From assembly GCA_019352055.1 (NCBI GenBank), contig JABBOB010000003.1, forward strand, positions 48,798-111,796: a stretch of 62,999 bases of DNA, given 5' to 3'. Below, piece by piece: positions 42,293 through 50,988 of the stretch. The position numbers and the translations under genes are program-made. The DNA comes from Acidobacteriota bacterium (GTDB lineage: Bacteria; Actinomycetota; Actinomycetes; Actinomycetales; Microbacteriaceae). The notes below the pieces were generated by a model. The model saw only the letters and a program-made list of their open reading frames with translations, searched no databases and was not told where the DNA came from. How positions within the stretch are numbered: position 1 is the stretch's first letter; the number at the start of each line of letters is the position of its first letter.

Positions 42293-45200
42293 TCAGCGGC
42301 GGAAGCGGAGCGTCAGGATCTCGAAGGGGCGGAGGCGGATCACGACCGCATCCCCCGGTGTCGACCGCGTCACCGCGTCGCTCGGGATCTCCCGCTCGAG
42401 CAGGTCGGTCGCCACCGCGGCGTCCCACGCGAAGGTCGTGCGCACCTCGCCGGAGGCACGACCGCCCCGCGACTCGTAGAGGCGCACGACCACGTCGCCG
42501 CTGCGGTCCTCGGCGAGCTTCACCGCCTCCACCACGACCGCAGGATCCGTCACCGTCAGGAGCGGCGACACGGGGGTGCCGGTCGTCGCTCGGAGCGGGA
42601 GCTGCTGCGCGTAGCCGTCCACGACCGCCTCCGGGATGCCGCCGGGCCGCACGCTCACGGTGAACACGTGCCGCCCCTGGTCGGCCGCCGGGTCGGGGAA
42701 CCGGGGCGCTCGGAGGAGCGACAGCCGGACGACCGTCATGGGGCGGCCGGACGGTGCCGCGGCCGCGCGGACGTCATGGCCGTAGACCACGTCGTTCGCG
42801 ATCACGACGCCGAAGTCGGGTTCGCCGACATGGATCCAGCGGTGCGCGACCGTCTCGAACCGTGCGGTGTCCCAGGTGGTGTTCCGGGCGATCGGCCGGT
42901 GCAGGTGCCCGAACTGGATCTCGGAGGTCGCCCGGTCGGTGCGGAGGTCGAGCGGGAACGCGAGCTTCAGGAGCTTCTGCGACTCGTGCCAGTCGATGTC
43001 GAAGGCGTGCTCGAGCCGTCCGTCGACCACCCGGAGGCGCACCTCCGCGGTGGACGCGCCGAAGCGGTGCCGGACGACGACCGAGTCGCCCTCGATCCCG
43101 ACCGACTCGGGCTCGAGCAGCTCGCGGCCGCTGCGCTGGTCCTCCTCGTTGATGTCCCAGGCGTCCCACTCGCGCGGGGTGTCCCGGAACAGCTGCAGCA
43201 CGCCGGCCGGCACGCCGGCGGGCAGCAGCTCGCGGCCGGACGCGCGGTCCTGCATCGTGATCACGACACCACGACGGTCGACGACGACGCGGAGGGCGTC
43301 GTCCACCAGCGCGAAGCCGCGGGGTGTGGGACGCGGCTCCGCCGGGACCGGCGGGGCCACCGCGCCGATGCCGAGCCCGGCCACGCCGGACCGCACGAAC
43401 GGGCCCGCATTCGCGGCGAGCTGCTCCTCGCCCCCGCCGGCGAGACCCGACAAGGAGGCGGTGATCAGGTGTTCGAGCTCGCCGGTGATGCGCGTGTGGT
43501 TCCGTTCCGCCTCCTGGTGCACCCACGCGATCGCGGACCCGGGGAGGATGTCGTGGAACTGCTGCAGCAGCACGATCCGCCAGGCCGCCTCGAGCTCGTC
43601 GTACGGGTACGGCGCGCTGCGGAGCACGGTTGCGGCGGTCGCCCACAGCTCGGCCTCGCGCAGCAGCGCCTCGTTGCGTCGGTTGCCGTGCTTCGTCCGA
43701 TGCTGCGAGGTGAGGGTGCCGCGGTGCAGCTCGAGGTAGAGCTCCCCGGTCCAGACGGCGGGCTCGGCGAGCTCCGCCTCCGCCTCCACGAAGAAGGTGT
43801 GCGGGTCGATCAGCCGGACCCGCGGCGAGCCGTCGAGGTCCGCCTTCCGACGGGCGGCCGCGAGCATCTCGCGGGTCGGGCCCCCGCCGCCGTCGCCCCA
43901 GCCGAACAGGCCGAGGACCTCGTGCGCGCGGCCCTTCTCGGCGAAGCGCAGCTCGGTGCGGGCCAGGTCGGCCGCGCCGAGGTCGGAGTTGTACGTCTCC
44001 GCGGGCGGGAGGTGGGTGAACAGCCGCGAGCCGTCGATCCCCTCCCACAGGAAGGTCGAGTAAGGGATGCGGTTCGTCTCGTTCCACGACGGCTTCTGCG
44101 TGACGAAGTAGCGCGCGCCCGCGGCCCGGGCGATCTGCGGCAGGGCGGCGCTGTAGCCGAAGGAGTCCGGCAGCCACACCTCGTCGGACTCGACCCCGAG
44201 GTGCTCGAGGAACCACCGCTTCCCGAGCACGAACTGGCGGGCCAGCGCCTCCCCGCCGGGCATGTTCGTGTCCGACTCCACCCACATGCCGCCGACCGGC
44301 CGGATCCGGCCGCTCGCGACCGCGGCACGGACGCGGGCGAACAGCTCCGGCTGGCTCTCCTGCAGCCAGGCGTACTGCTGCGCGGAGGAGGCGGCGTAGA
44401 CGAGGTCGGGGTCGCGATCCTGCAGGTCGAGCACGTTCGAGAACGTGCGGGCGACCTTGCGCACGGTCTCCCTGGTCGGCCAGAGCCAGGCGGAGTCGAT
44501 GTGGGCGTGCCCGACCGCGGAGACGCGGAGCGCGCTGTCCGCCGCGCGCACCGCGAGCGCAGGTGCGAGCGCCGCACGGCCGAGTGCGGCGGTGCCGGCG
44601 ACGTCGTCCGGGTCCATGACGTCGACCATCCGCTCGAGCGCGGCGACGACCTGCGCCTTCCGCGCCCCGTCCGGCGGCAGCACGTCGACGAGGCCGTCCA
44701 GCACGATCACGTCCTGCAGCAGCTCCCAGACGACGCGGTCGCGCCGAGCGAGCCCGATGTCGGCGAGCCGGTGGAGCGGCGCGTCGCCGGCGGTCGCCGG
44801 ATCGCCGAGCGGCGTCGGCTCGTACACGAACGGGGTGCCGATGAGCGGGTTCGCGGCCGCCTCCAGGTACCGGGTGAACGCTCCGGCGGTCTCGAGTGGC
44901 ACCCAGGTGTTGCGCGGCTCGATCGCCTTCACGATGGTGCCGTCGGGACGGTAGGCGGTCGCCTCGGCCTGGAAGCCGGGCAGCTCGTCGGTGAAGCCGA
45001 GGTCGACGAGCAGCTCGGTGTCCGCCGGATCCCAGTCGGACGGCACCTCACCGGTGACCTCGAACCACACCGTGTCCCACGGGCGGCCCCACGCCTCCCC
45101 GATCGCGAACGGTGCGAACTCCTGCCGCGTCGCGTGCCCGAAAGCGACGGGCTCCCCGCCCACCGGCCACGCCCGGACCGTGACCGCCCTGCGCTCACGG

Positions 45201-45307
45201 TGCACGGCCGGCGCGATCCGGTACCGCGTGAAGCGGCGCACCCGCAGCATCGTCAGGTCGACCGCGGTCAGGCGGCCGCGGGCGTTCGGATCCACGTCGT
45301 CGTGCAT
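42293..45307 (-). CDS. Alpha-mannosidase, glycoside hydrolase family 38
   Basis: 1004 aa from ATG 45307 (GTG 45325 also possible), the full GH38 length. Zinc-site motif HAHIDSAWLWPTRETVRK; nucleophile Asp in VWLPDSFGYSAALPQIA; FLWEGIDGSRLFTHLPP; FGWGDGGGGPTREM; and QQFHDILPGSAIAWVH of the middle domain, then the C-terminal beta domains (HRPIARNTTWDTARFETVAHRWIHV). No signal peptide, so it acts inside the cell on imported mannosides. Its place beside the amino-sugar block suggests breakdown of host or fungal glycans. Confidence 0.95.
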   Translation of the reverse strand: MHDDVDPNARGRLTAVDLTMLRVRRFTRYRIAPAVHRERRAVTVRAWPVGGEPVAFGHATRQEFAPFAIGEAWGRPWDTVWFEVTGEVPSDWDPADTELLVDLGFTDELPGFQAEATAYRPDGTIVKAIEPRNTWVPLETAGAFTRYLEAAANPLIGTPFVYEPTPLGDPATAGDAPLHRLADIGLARRDRVVWELLQDVIVLDGLVDVLPPDGARKAQVVAALERMVDVMDPDDVAGTAALGRAALAPALAVRAADSALRVSAVGHAHIDSAWLWPTRETVRKVARTFSNVLDLQDRDPDLVYAASSAQQYAWLQESQPELFARVRAAVASGRIRPVGGMWVESDTNMPGGEALARQFVLGKRWFLEHLGVESDEVWLPDSFGYSAALPQIARAAGARYFVTQKPSWNETNRIPYSTFLWEGIDGSRLFTHLPPAETYNSDLGAADLARTELRFAEKGRAHEVLGLFGWGDGGGGPTREMLAAARRKADLDGSPRVRLIDPHTFFVEAEAELAEPAVWTGELYLELHRGTLTSQHRTKHGNRRNEALLREAELWATAATVLRSAPYPYDELEAAWRIVLLQQFHDILPGSAIAWVHQEAERNHTRITGELEHLITASLSGLAGGGEEQLAANAGPFVRSGVAGLGIGAVAPPVPAEPRPTPRGFALVDDALRVVVDRRGVVITMQDRASGRELLPAGVPAGVLQLFRDTPREWDAWDINEEDQRSGRELLEPESVGIEGDSVVVRHRFGASTAEVRLRVVDGRLEHAFDIDWHESQKLLKLAFPLDLRTDRATSEIQFGHLHRPIARNTTWDTARFETVAHRWIHVGEPDFGVVIANDVVYGHDVRAAAAPSGRPMTVVRLSLLRAPRFPDPAADQGRHVFTVSVRPGGIPEAVVDGYAQQLPLRATTGTPVSPLLTVTDPAVVVEAVKLAEDRSGDVVVRLYESRGGRASGEVRTTFAWDAAVATDLLEREIPSDAVTRSTPGDAVVIRLRPFEILTLRFRR

Positions 45308-45365
45308 GGGAAGAGCACACCGCACCCGACCTCATCGTCAGCCGCATGGCGAGGTGCTGCGGCGC

Positions 45366-45371
45366 TAGCGT
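45366..45371 (+). promoter_or_regulatory. Leaderless-type -10 hexamer
   Basis: TAGCGT, 7 nt, then ATG 45379 of the MarR gene. Confidence 0.5.
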
Positions 45372-45378
45372 GTCCACC

Positions 45379-45825
45379 ATGGCGACCGAGGAGGCGATCC
45401 GCTCGATCGGCGATTCCTTCGACGGGATCGCCATCGGCGTCCGCCGGTCCGTGCGGATCGCGGCGGCGGAGCTCGGCACGGACATCCAGCCGGCCGCCTG
45501 GGCCGTGTTCCGCGAGGTCGTCCGCACCGGGCGGGTGCAGGCGAACACGATCGTCGGCCAGCTCGGGATGGACAAGAGCGCCGTCAGCCGCCACCTGAAG
45601 GAGCTGCGCGAGCGCGGGCTCGTCGACGCGCAGCGGGACGAGGACGACGCGCGCGCCGTGTGGATCAGCCCCACGCCGGCGGCGCTCGAGCGGTTCGCCC
45701 ACATCGTCCGGCTCCAGCAGGGACGGCTCGGTGGGGCGCTCGCCGACTGGCCGGCGGAGGACGTCGAGCGCTTCGCCCGGCTGCTCGAGCGCTTCTCGCA
45801 CGCGGTGTCCTCGCCCGTCGCCTGA
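45379..45825 (+). CDS. MarR-family transcriptional regulator
   Basis: 148 aa. Winged helix-turn-helix with QPAAWAVFREVVRTGRVQANTIVGQLGMDKSAVSRHLKELRERGLVDAQRDEDDARAVWISPTPAALERF; the DxDDxRA wing is a MarR hallmark. The dimerisation helices are at both ends. It may control the divergent mannosidase gene or an unlinked exporter; the adjacent 71-bp gap contains no obvious palindrome. Confidence 0.92.
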   Translation: MATEEAIRSIGDSFDGIAIGVRRSVRIAAAELGTDIQPAAWAVFREVVRTGRVQANTIVGQLGMDKSAVSRHLKELRERGLVDAQRDEDDARAVWISPTPAALERFAHIVRLQQGRLGGALADWPAEDVERFARLLERFSHAVSSPVA

Positions 45826-45837
45826 GCCGCCCTCCCG

Positions 45838-47370
45838 TCAGTAGCCCAGGAAGCGATCGGTGCGCAGCCGTCCGAGGCCGGCCGTGCGCGCCGCCCGCCT
45901 GGCTGCGGCGACCCAGGACGGCGACCCCGCCGCATAGCCCCGCCGCTCCGCCAGATCGGGCACCGCTGCGGTGAGGGCGGCGCCGTCGAGCCCGTCGCCG
46001 AGACGCTCCCAGCCCTCCGGGACGGGGATGGTCGGTGGCGCGACGACGAGCACCCGGACCCGCGCCAGCGCCGCCGCCGCCCATGAGGCGTCGTCCCCGT
46101 CGCGCAGCCGCCACACGAGCACGGCGTCGCGCTGCGGCTCGGCCTCCGCCATCGCGAGGAACGGGGTGACGCCCACGCCGCTCGCCAGCCAGAGCACGCG
46201 CGCCGCCCGGTCCCGCGGGGCGAGGAAGTCGCCGGCCACCACGCTGCCCGCCACCGCGGCGCCGGCCGGCAGGTCCGCGAGGGCGCGCTTGAAGGAGCTG
46301 GGACGCTCGGTGCGGCGGGTGACGATCCGCACCGCGCCGCCCGGTGCGCTCGCGGGGCTGAACGCCCTCCGCACGCCGCGCGCGTCCGCCCCGCGGTGCG
46401 GGAGGCTCAGCTCGACGTACTGGCCGGCCCGGATCCGCAGCGGCGCCTCGCTCGTGAACCGGAGGTCGTCGACGCCCCCGCCGTGCACCTCCCGGCGATC
46501 GAGCACGAAGCGCATCCGGCGGCGCTGCCCGAAGGCGAACGCCACCACGTTCGCGAGCACGAGCGCGATCTCCGGGGTCATGCCGACCGGGCCGACCTGC
46601 AGCGGGAGGAGCGTGAGCACGCCGACCAGCGCGCTGACGAGAACGCGCTGCCGGCGGCGGGGCGGGGCGGTGAGCGGCTCGGACAGCATGAACGCCGTGA
46701 GGAACAGCGAGGGGTAGGACGCGACCGACGTCCAGATCGCGGCGGTGGGGGCGCTCCCCGCCGCGACGAGCTCGACGGCGTACCCCGGGACCGCGACGAC
46801 GAGCATCGGCAGCGCCAGGTCCCACGCACCGGCCCGGCGCACGACGAGCAGACCGCCGACGACCACGGCGGGCAGCAGCAGCGGCGTCGCGACCCACCAC
46901 GTCGCGCCGGACAGGCGGGTGAGCAGCACGACCACCGCGCCGATCGCGATCGGGTTCACGACGTGCCGACCGCGGATGACGAGCAGGTACTTCGAGAGGT
47001 TCGCCGCCGCGATCGCGAGGGCGAGTGCGCCGACGGCCTGCGCCGTCAGGAGCGGGAGGAAGAGGAAGAACCCGAGCAGGCCGGTGATGATCCCGGACTC
47101 CGCGTGGGGGTGGATGCGCCGGATCCTGCCGAACAGCCGGTTCGTGCCGTACCCCGCCGCGACCGCGACGACCAGCGCGACGACGAGCCCCGGCGGCGCG
47201 AACGGAAGGAGGCCGAGCAGGGACTCCGCGATCGCGGCGACCGCGACCGCCAGCAGCACGAGCGCGACGAGCCGGTACATCGTGACGCGGCCGGTGAGCC
47301 GGTCGAGCAGCTCGCCCGGGCCGGCGCGCCGCTGTCGGCGCGCCTCCCTCGCCGGTGCGGCGGCGGTCAC
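45838..47370 (-). CDS. NqrB/RnfD-like membrane domain fused to an FNR-type flavin reductase
   Basis: 510 aa from GTG 47370, overlapping the FMN-binding gene's stop (GTGA). Residues 1-290 contain about eight to nine helices resembling NqrB/RnfD (FGRIRRIHPHAESGIITGLLGFFLFLPL, GRHVVNPIAIGAVVVLL, YPSLFLTAFMLSEPLTAPPRRRQR). Residues about 295-510 are a ferredoxin-NADP-reductase module: RIRAGQYVELSLP (FAD), RRAFSPASAP, and VLWLASGVGVTPFLAMAEA (NAD(P)). It probably moves electrons from NAD(P)H across the membrane to the adjacent lipoprotein. Confidence 0.85.
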   Translation of the reverse strand: MTAAAPAREARRQRRAGPGELLDRLTGRVTMYRLVALVLLAVAVAAIAESLLGLLPFAPPGLVVALVVAVAAGYGTNRLFGRIRRIHPHAESGIITGLLGFFLFLPLLTAQAVGALALAIAAANLSKYLLVIRGRHVVNPIAIGAVVVLLTRLSGATWWVATPLLLPAVVVGGLLVVRRAGAWDLALPMLVVAVPGYAVELVAAGSAPTAAIWTSVASYPSLFLTAFMLSEPLTAPPRRRQRVLVSALVGVLTLLPLQVGPVGMTPEIALVLANVVAFAFGQRRRMRFVLDRREVHGGGVDDLRFTSEAPLRIRAGQYVELSLPHRGADARGVRRAFSPASAPGGAVRIVTRRTERPSSFKRALADLPAGAAVAGSVVAGDFLAPRDRAARVLWLASGVGVTPFLAMAEAEPQRDAVLVWRLRDGDDASWAAAALARVRVLVVAPPTIPVPEGWERLGDGLDGAALTAAVPDLAERRGYAAGSPSWVAAARRAARTAGLGRLRTDRFLGY

Positions 47371-47819
47371 GCCGCCTCCGACTGGATCTGCGCCAGCGCC
47401 TTCTCGAAGCCCTGGCTGGTGAGGGAGGAGCCGGAGACCGCGCCGACCTGCAGCCCGGAGATCTTCTTGCCGACCGCCACGGCGCCGACTCCGGACGCGA
47501 ACTGCGTCTCGTACTGCTGCGCCGTCGGGTTCGGGGTCTTCGGGACGACCTTCACCGCGGTGATCGTGCCGCTCTTCAGGGTCACCGTGACGGCGACCAT
47601 CGAGTCGCCCGCGGGCGACTGGTAATGACCGGTCGCCGTGTAGCTGCCGTCCTTGAGATCGGCGGACGCGGCGCTGCTCCCACCGGCCGGCGCCGCGCCG
47701 GAGCCGGTGGTGCCGCCCGCCGCGGACGGCGTGCAGCCGGCGAGCGCCGCGATGCCGATCAGACCCCCTCCGAGCGCGGCGACGCGGCGGAGTCGGACGG
47801 TCGTTTCGGTCGCGAGCAT
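47367..47819 (-). CDS. FMN-binding-domain lipoprotein
   Basis: 150 aa from ATG 47819 with GGAAGGAAC upstream. Lipoprotein signal IAALAGC gives the lipidated Cys29; a Gly/Ser/Ala linker follows. The FMN-binding domain starts at DGSYTATGHYQSPAGDSMVAVTVTLKSGTITAVKVVP and ends SGSSLTSQGFEKALAQI, whose SLTSQGF carries the probable flavin-attachment Thr (as in NqrC/RnfG, flavinylated by ApbE). ApbE is not encoded in the window. Coupled with the downstream NqrB-FNR fusion. Confidence 0.9.
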   Translation of the reverse strand: MLATETTVRLRRVAALGGGLIGIAALAGCTPSAAGGTTGSGAAPAGGSSAASADLKDGSYTATGHYQSPAGDSMVAVTVTLKSGTITAVKVVPKTPNPTAQQYETQFASGVGAVAVGKKISGLQVGAVSGSSLTSQGFEKALAQIQSEAA

Positions 47820-47998
47820 GCTGGCGGGTTCCTTCCGGGAGCGGATCGGCGGTCGACCAGGACGACGGGACGCGGGTCCGGATGGTTCACCGGCGGGTGC
47901 ATCCGGGCGTGTCGCCCGTCCCGGGGCCGGGCGGTGAACCGATCGAGCCGCTGCTTCGTAGTAGACATCGAGAGCCACGTCGACGACGGGAGGTGGCG
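47820..47998. promoter_or_regulatory. Divergent promoter region between flavin operon and sigma gene
   Basis: 179 bp without a gene. It holds the start signals of the FMN-lipoprotein operon (minus) and of the sigma/anti-sigma pair (plus, GGGAGG at 47989-47994). GTAGTAGAC at 47959-47967 may be a -10 area. Confidence 0.4.
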
Positions 47999-48502
47999 GT
48001 GGACGAGCAGGACGCGCTGCTGCGCACCCTCGCCGACGAGCACGGTCCCGACCTGTTCCGGTACGTCGTGCGGCAGACGCGCGACCGGGAGCTGGCCGAG
48101 GACATCGTGCAGGAGACGCTCGCCCGAGCCTGGCGGAACCCGGCGAGGATCGCCGCCGGCCGGGACGCGGCCCGTGCGTGGTTGTTCACGGTCGCCCGGA
48201 ACCTCGTCATCGACGACGCCCGCAGCGCGCGCAGGCGCCGCGAGCTCGGCGTCGAGGAGGTCCCCGAACGTCCGGTCGACGACGGCGTGGACGCGGCGCT
48301 CGACCGCATGCTCGTCGCAGACGCGCTCGGCTCCCTCTCCAGGGACCATCGCGTCGTGATCGTGGAGGCCCACTACCTGGGCCACTCGATCCGGGAGATC
48401 GCGGAGAGGGAAGGGATCGCGGAGGGCACGGTGAAGTCGCGACTGCACTACGGCCTGCGGGCGCTGCGCCTCGCCCTCCAGGAGCGCGGGGTCACGCGAT
48501 GA
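47999..48502 (+). CDS. ECF RNA polymerase sigma factor
   Basis: 167 aa from GTG 47999, 5 nt after GGGAGGTGG. Sigma2 region: DLFRYVVRQTRDRELAEDIVQETLARAWRNP with the DIVQETL -10-binding part; then a linker; sigma4 region: LSRDHRVVIVEAHYLGHSIREIAEREGIAEGTVKSRLHYGLRALRLAL. The stop overlaps the anti-sigma start (ATGA). It most resembles the SigK/SigL-type group paired with a zinc-binding anti-sigma factor. Confidence 0.94.
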   Translation: MDEQDALLRTLADEHGPDLFRYVVRQTRDRELAEDIVQETLARAWRNPARIAAGRDAARAWLFTVARNLVIDDARSARRRRELGVEEVPERPVDDGVDAALDRMLVADALGSLSRDHRVVIVEAHYLGHSIREIAEREGIAEGTVKSRLHYGLRALRLALQERGVTR

Positions 48503-49203
48503 GCGAGTCGATCCACGAGTGGGACGGCGCCTACGTGCTCGGTGCGCTGGAGCCGGCGGAGCGCCGACGCTACGAGGAGCACCTCTCGGAGTGCTCGACG
48601 TGCTCGCGGTCCGTGCGGGAGCTCGCCGGTGTCCCCGGCATCCTCGGAGTGCTGGACCAGGAGGAGGCGCTCGCGCTCCGCGACCTGCCCGACGACGCGT
48701 CCGTGCGCGCGGGCGCCCATGTCCCCGATCGCGCCGCGGGCGTGGCCCGCCGGGTGCGGCTCCACCGTCGACGCATCCGGGTGACGAGCGCGCTGGTGCT
48801 CGTCGTCGTGCTGGCGATCGGCTCGATCGGCGGCTGGTCCGTCCTGCACGCGCTGCAGACCGCGGCCCGCTCCGTCACGGCGTCCCGCACGCTCCGCCCC
48901 GTCGACGGCTCGCACCTGTCCGCTCACCTCACCCTCACACCGGTCGGCTGGGGCACCCGGCTCGACTGGTCGTGCGACTACGCCGCGGCGGCCGCGACGA
49001 AGAGGTCGTCGTACGCGACGGCCAGCTACTCGCTCGTGGTGCACACGGACACCGGCACCACCACGACGGTCGCCACCTGGACCTCGGACGAGGGCGAGGC
49101 CAAGGGGCTCGTCGCCGCGACCGCCATCCCGGCCGACGCCATCGCCTCCATCGACATCCGGCTCACGGGCTCGTCGACCCCGCTCGCCGAGACCGCGTTC
49201 TGA
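48499..49203 (+). CDS. Zinc-finger anti-sigma factor, single-pass membrane protein
   Basis: 234 aa. The anti-sigma domain includes WDGAYVLGALEPAERRRYEEHLSECSTC with the H28-x3-C32-x2-C35 zinc site. The membrane helix lies at 97-113, and the outer domain (about 120-234) contains HLSAHLTLTPVGWGTRLDWSCDYA, as in RskA/anti-sigma-K proteins. It holds the upstream sigma factor at the membrane until an envelope or redox signal arrives. Overlap with the sigma gene ensures stoichiometric synthesis. Confidence 0.93.
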   Translation: MSESIHEWDGAYVLGALEPAERRRYEEHLSECSTCSRSVRELAGVPGILGVLDQEEALALRDLPDDASVRAGAHVPDRAAGVARRVRLHRRRIRVTSALVLVVVLAIGSIGGWSVLHALQTAARSVTASRTLRPVDGSHLSAHLTLTPVGWGTRLDWSCDYAAAAATKRSSYATASYSLVVHTDTGTTTTVATWTSDEGEAKGLVAATAIPADAIASIDIRLTGSSTPLAETAF

Positions 49204-49207
49204 CCGG

Positions 49208-49972
49208 TCAGGACCGCAGGGCGAGCTGCCGATCCCACTCGGCGCGGTTGTCGGGCTCCGCCGTGCGCGGGTCGTCGGTGGGAGGCGTGCCCGAATCGAT
49301 GGCGTCCAGCCAGCGGAGGTCCTGCCCGAGCCGCGTCGTCCCGGCCGCGGTCGGCGACCCGTGCCCGGGAACCACGAGCCGTGCCCGCCGCACGAACGGT
49401 GCGAGCCGGGCGAGCCCGTCGCGATAGGCCCGCCCGGCCACGTCCCCATCGGCCAGGAGCGGCACCTCGACGTCGCTGAGCAGGTCGCCGGCGAGCAGCA
49501 CCCGCTCGCGCGGGATCCAGTACGAGGTGTGCCCCGCCTGATGCGCGTCGGTGACGATCGCGCGCACCTCGGGTCCGCGCCACGGCACCACGTCCTGCGT
49601 GAGCGCGCCGACCGGCGGCCGCTCGGCGTACAGGCTCAACGGGTACCCCGGACCGAGCTCGGCCAGCATCGCGGGCCAGCCCCTGCGGGCCTGCGAGGCG
49701 GTCGCCGCCGACCCCCAGCGCGGGACCTCCGCGAGCGCCCGGTGCCAGAGCACGTGGTCGTAGTGGCCGTGCGTGGAGGCCGCCGCCACCAGGTCCACGC
49801 GGAGGGCCGCGAGATCGGCGGCGAGCCCTTCGAGCTCGTCCGGCGTCCAGGCCGGATCGACGAGGAGCGCTTCGCGGTTCGGACCGAGGACGACGGTGCT
49901 CGTCGTGCGCCACCTCCGGCTCGTGGCGATCCAGATGCCGCCGCTGAGCGGGTGGAGGCGTCGGAGGGGCAC
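49208..49972 (-). CDS. MBL-fold metallo-hydrolase
   Basis: 254 aa from GTG 49972 (TACCGT 7 nt upstream); GTG 49981 gives three more residues. Metal motif THGHYDHVLWH (HxHxDH variant), third-ligand region AHQAGHTSYWI, VLLAGDLLSDVEVPLL with the bridging Asp, and the terminal His in VVPGHGSPT. It is a soluble hydrolase of glyoxalase-II-like or lactonase type; substrate unknown. Convergent with the anti-sigma gene, 4 bp apart. Confidence 0.9.
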   Translation of the reverse strand: MPLRRLHPLSGGIWIATSRRWRTTSTVVLGPNREALLVDPAWTPDELEGLAADLAALRVDLVAAASTHGHYDHVLWHRALAEVPRWGSAATASQARRGWPAMLAELGPGYPLSLYAERPPVGALTQDVVPWRGPEVRAIVTDAHQAGHTSYWIPRERVLLAGDLLSDVEVPLLADGDVAGRAYRDGLARLAPFVRRARLVVPGHGSPTAAGTTRLGQDLRWLDAIDSGTPPTDDPRTAEPDNRAEWDRQLALRS

Positions 49973-49979
49973 ACCGGAC

Positions 49980-49985
49980 ACGGTA
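49980..49985 (-). promoter_or_regulatory. Leaderless-type -10 hexamer
   Basis: TACCGT (minus strand), 7 nt before GTG 49972. Confidence 0.4.
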
Positions 49986-50187
49986 TGGGGGCGGCGTCGG
50001 AACGGGGTGGTCCCGTCGTCTGGTCGTGGCGGGAGGCGGTCGGGTGGGAGGAGTCCGGGTGATGCGGGGTCGAGCGGATGCGGTGGTGGTCGCGGAAGGT
50101 GCCCACCCGGCTCATCTGCTGCTGGCCGCCGGCGTGCGCTGGGCGGCGGTCGCCGTCTTCAGCGCCCCACCCCTCAGCGGAGCGGGC

Positions 50188-50193
50188 CACAGT
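50188..50193 (+). promoter_or_regulatory. Leaderless-type -10 hexamer
   Basis: CACAGT, 6 nt, then ATG 50200 of LRRRLY copy 2. Confidence 0.45.
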
Positions 50194-50199
50194 GAGCAC

Positions 50200-50964
50200 A
50201 TGAGCACGGGATCGTCGGAGCCGACCGATCTCGACGGCCTGCGCCGGCGGCTTTTCGGTCCGGACGCCTCCGCCGAGGACGTCGCCCGCTACGAGGAGGC
50301 GGCGGGTGGCCCGACGCGCGTGCCGCCGCCTTCCGGACCGGAGCGGCCACGCACGGGGGCGCCCCGCGTCGCGGTCGCCGTGGCAGCGCTCGTCGTGGTG
50401 GTCGCGCTCGGTGTCGGAGTCGGTGTCGGCGCCGGCGCCGTGGCCGGCCGCACCTCCGCAGCACCCACGACCTCCGCCACGTCCCGAGCGCCGACCTCGA
50501 GCGTCCTCCTGGCGCAGCTGCCCGCCCCGGCGTCGGCCCGCTCCGCCTTCGAGAGGTCGCTCGCCGCCGGCCGGGGCTCGGGGCTGCTGGCCTACCTGTC
50601 CGCGCACCCGGACCTGCTGCCGCCCGCGATCCGGACGGTCGGCCGGGCCGACAGCACCGAGTACTCCGGCGATGGCACGACGACGCTCTCCCTGTCGCCG
50701 AGCGCCCTCGCGGAGCGCGGCGGCCGGGTGACGGTGATCCTGGTGCTCGCCCGCACGGGCAGGTACCTGTGGCGATCGATCCGGGTGCCCGCGACCGCGG
50801 ATCGCGTCGCGGCCGGAGCGGCGGTGACGAGCGCCGGAGGGCAGGTGCAGGCTGGGGCCCCGGTCGCCGGGACGTTCACCTACGGTCGCGGCGCACCGGC
50901 GCGACTCACCGTCGTCGTCGCGGACGGCACGCGCTGGGGCGCCGCGGTCGTCTTCACCGATTGA
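50200..50964 (+). CDS. LRRRLY-family single-pass membrane protein, copy 2
   Basis: 254 aa. N-terminal LDGLRRRLFGPDASAEDVARY (residues 11-31), Pro-rich linker, Val/Gly-rich membrane helix (57-80), then an outer domain with FERSLAAGRGSGLLAYLSAHPDLLP, RVTVILVLARTGRYLWRSIRVP and the end VVVADGTRWGAAVVFTD. Relative to copies 1 and 3 it keeps the TRWG-A end but has a longer middle. It is monocistronic, between the MBL gene and a small Ser/Thr-rich protein. Confidence 0.75.
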   Translation: MSTGSSEPTDLDGLRRRLFGPDASAEDVARYEEAAGGPTRVPPPSGPERPRTGAPRVAVAVAALVVVVALGVGVGVGAGAVAGRTSAAPTTSATSRAPTSSVLLAQLPAPASARSAFERSLAAGRGSGLLAYLSAHPDLLPPAIRTVGRADSTEYSGDGTTTLSLSPSALAERGGRVTVILVLARTGRYLWRSIRVPATADRVAAGAAVTSAGGQVQAGAPVAGTFTYGRGAPARLTVVVADGTRWGAAVVFTD

Positions 50965-50988
50965 CGCAGCGCGAGCGGGGCGCCGCGC

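Noticed and set aside
42668..45598. 976-codon plus-strand frame opposite the GH38 gene
   Set aside because: Shadow of the mannosidase codons; no motif, and the minus-strand protein is complete with catalytic residues.
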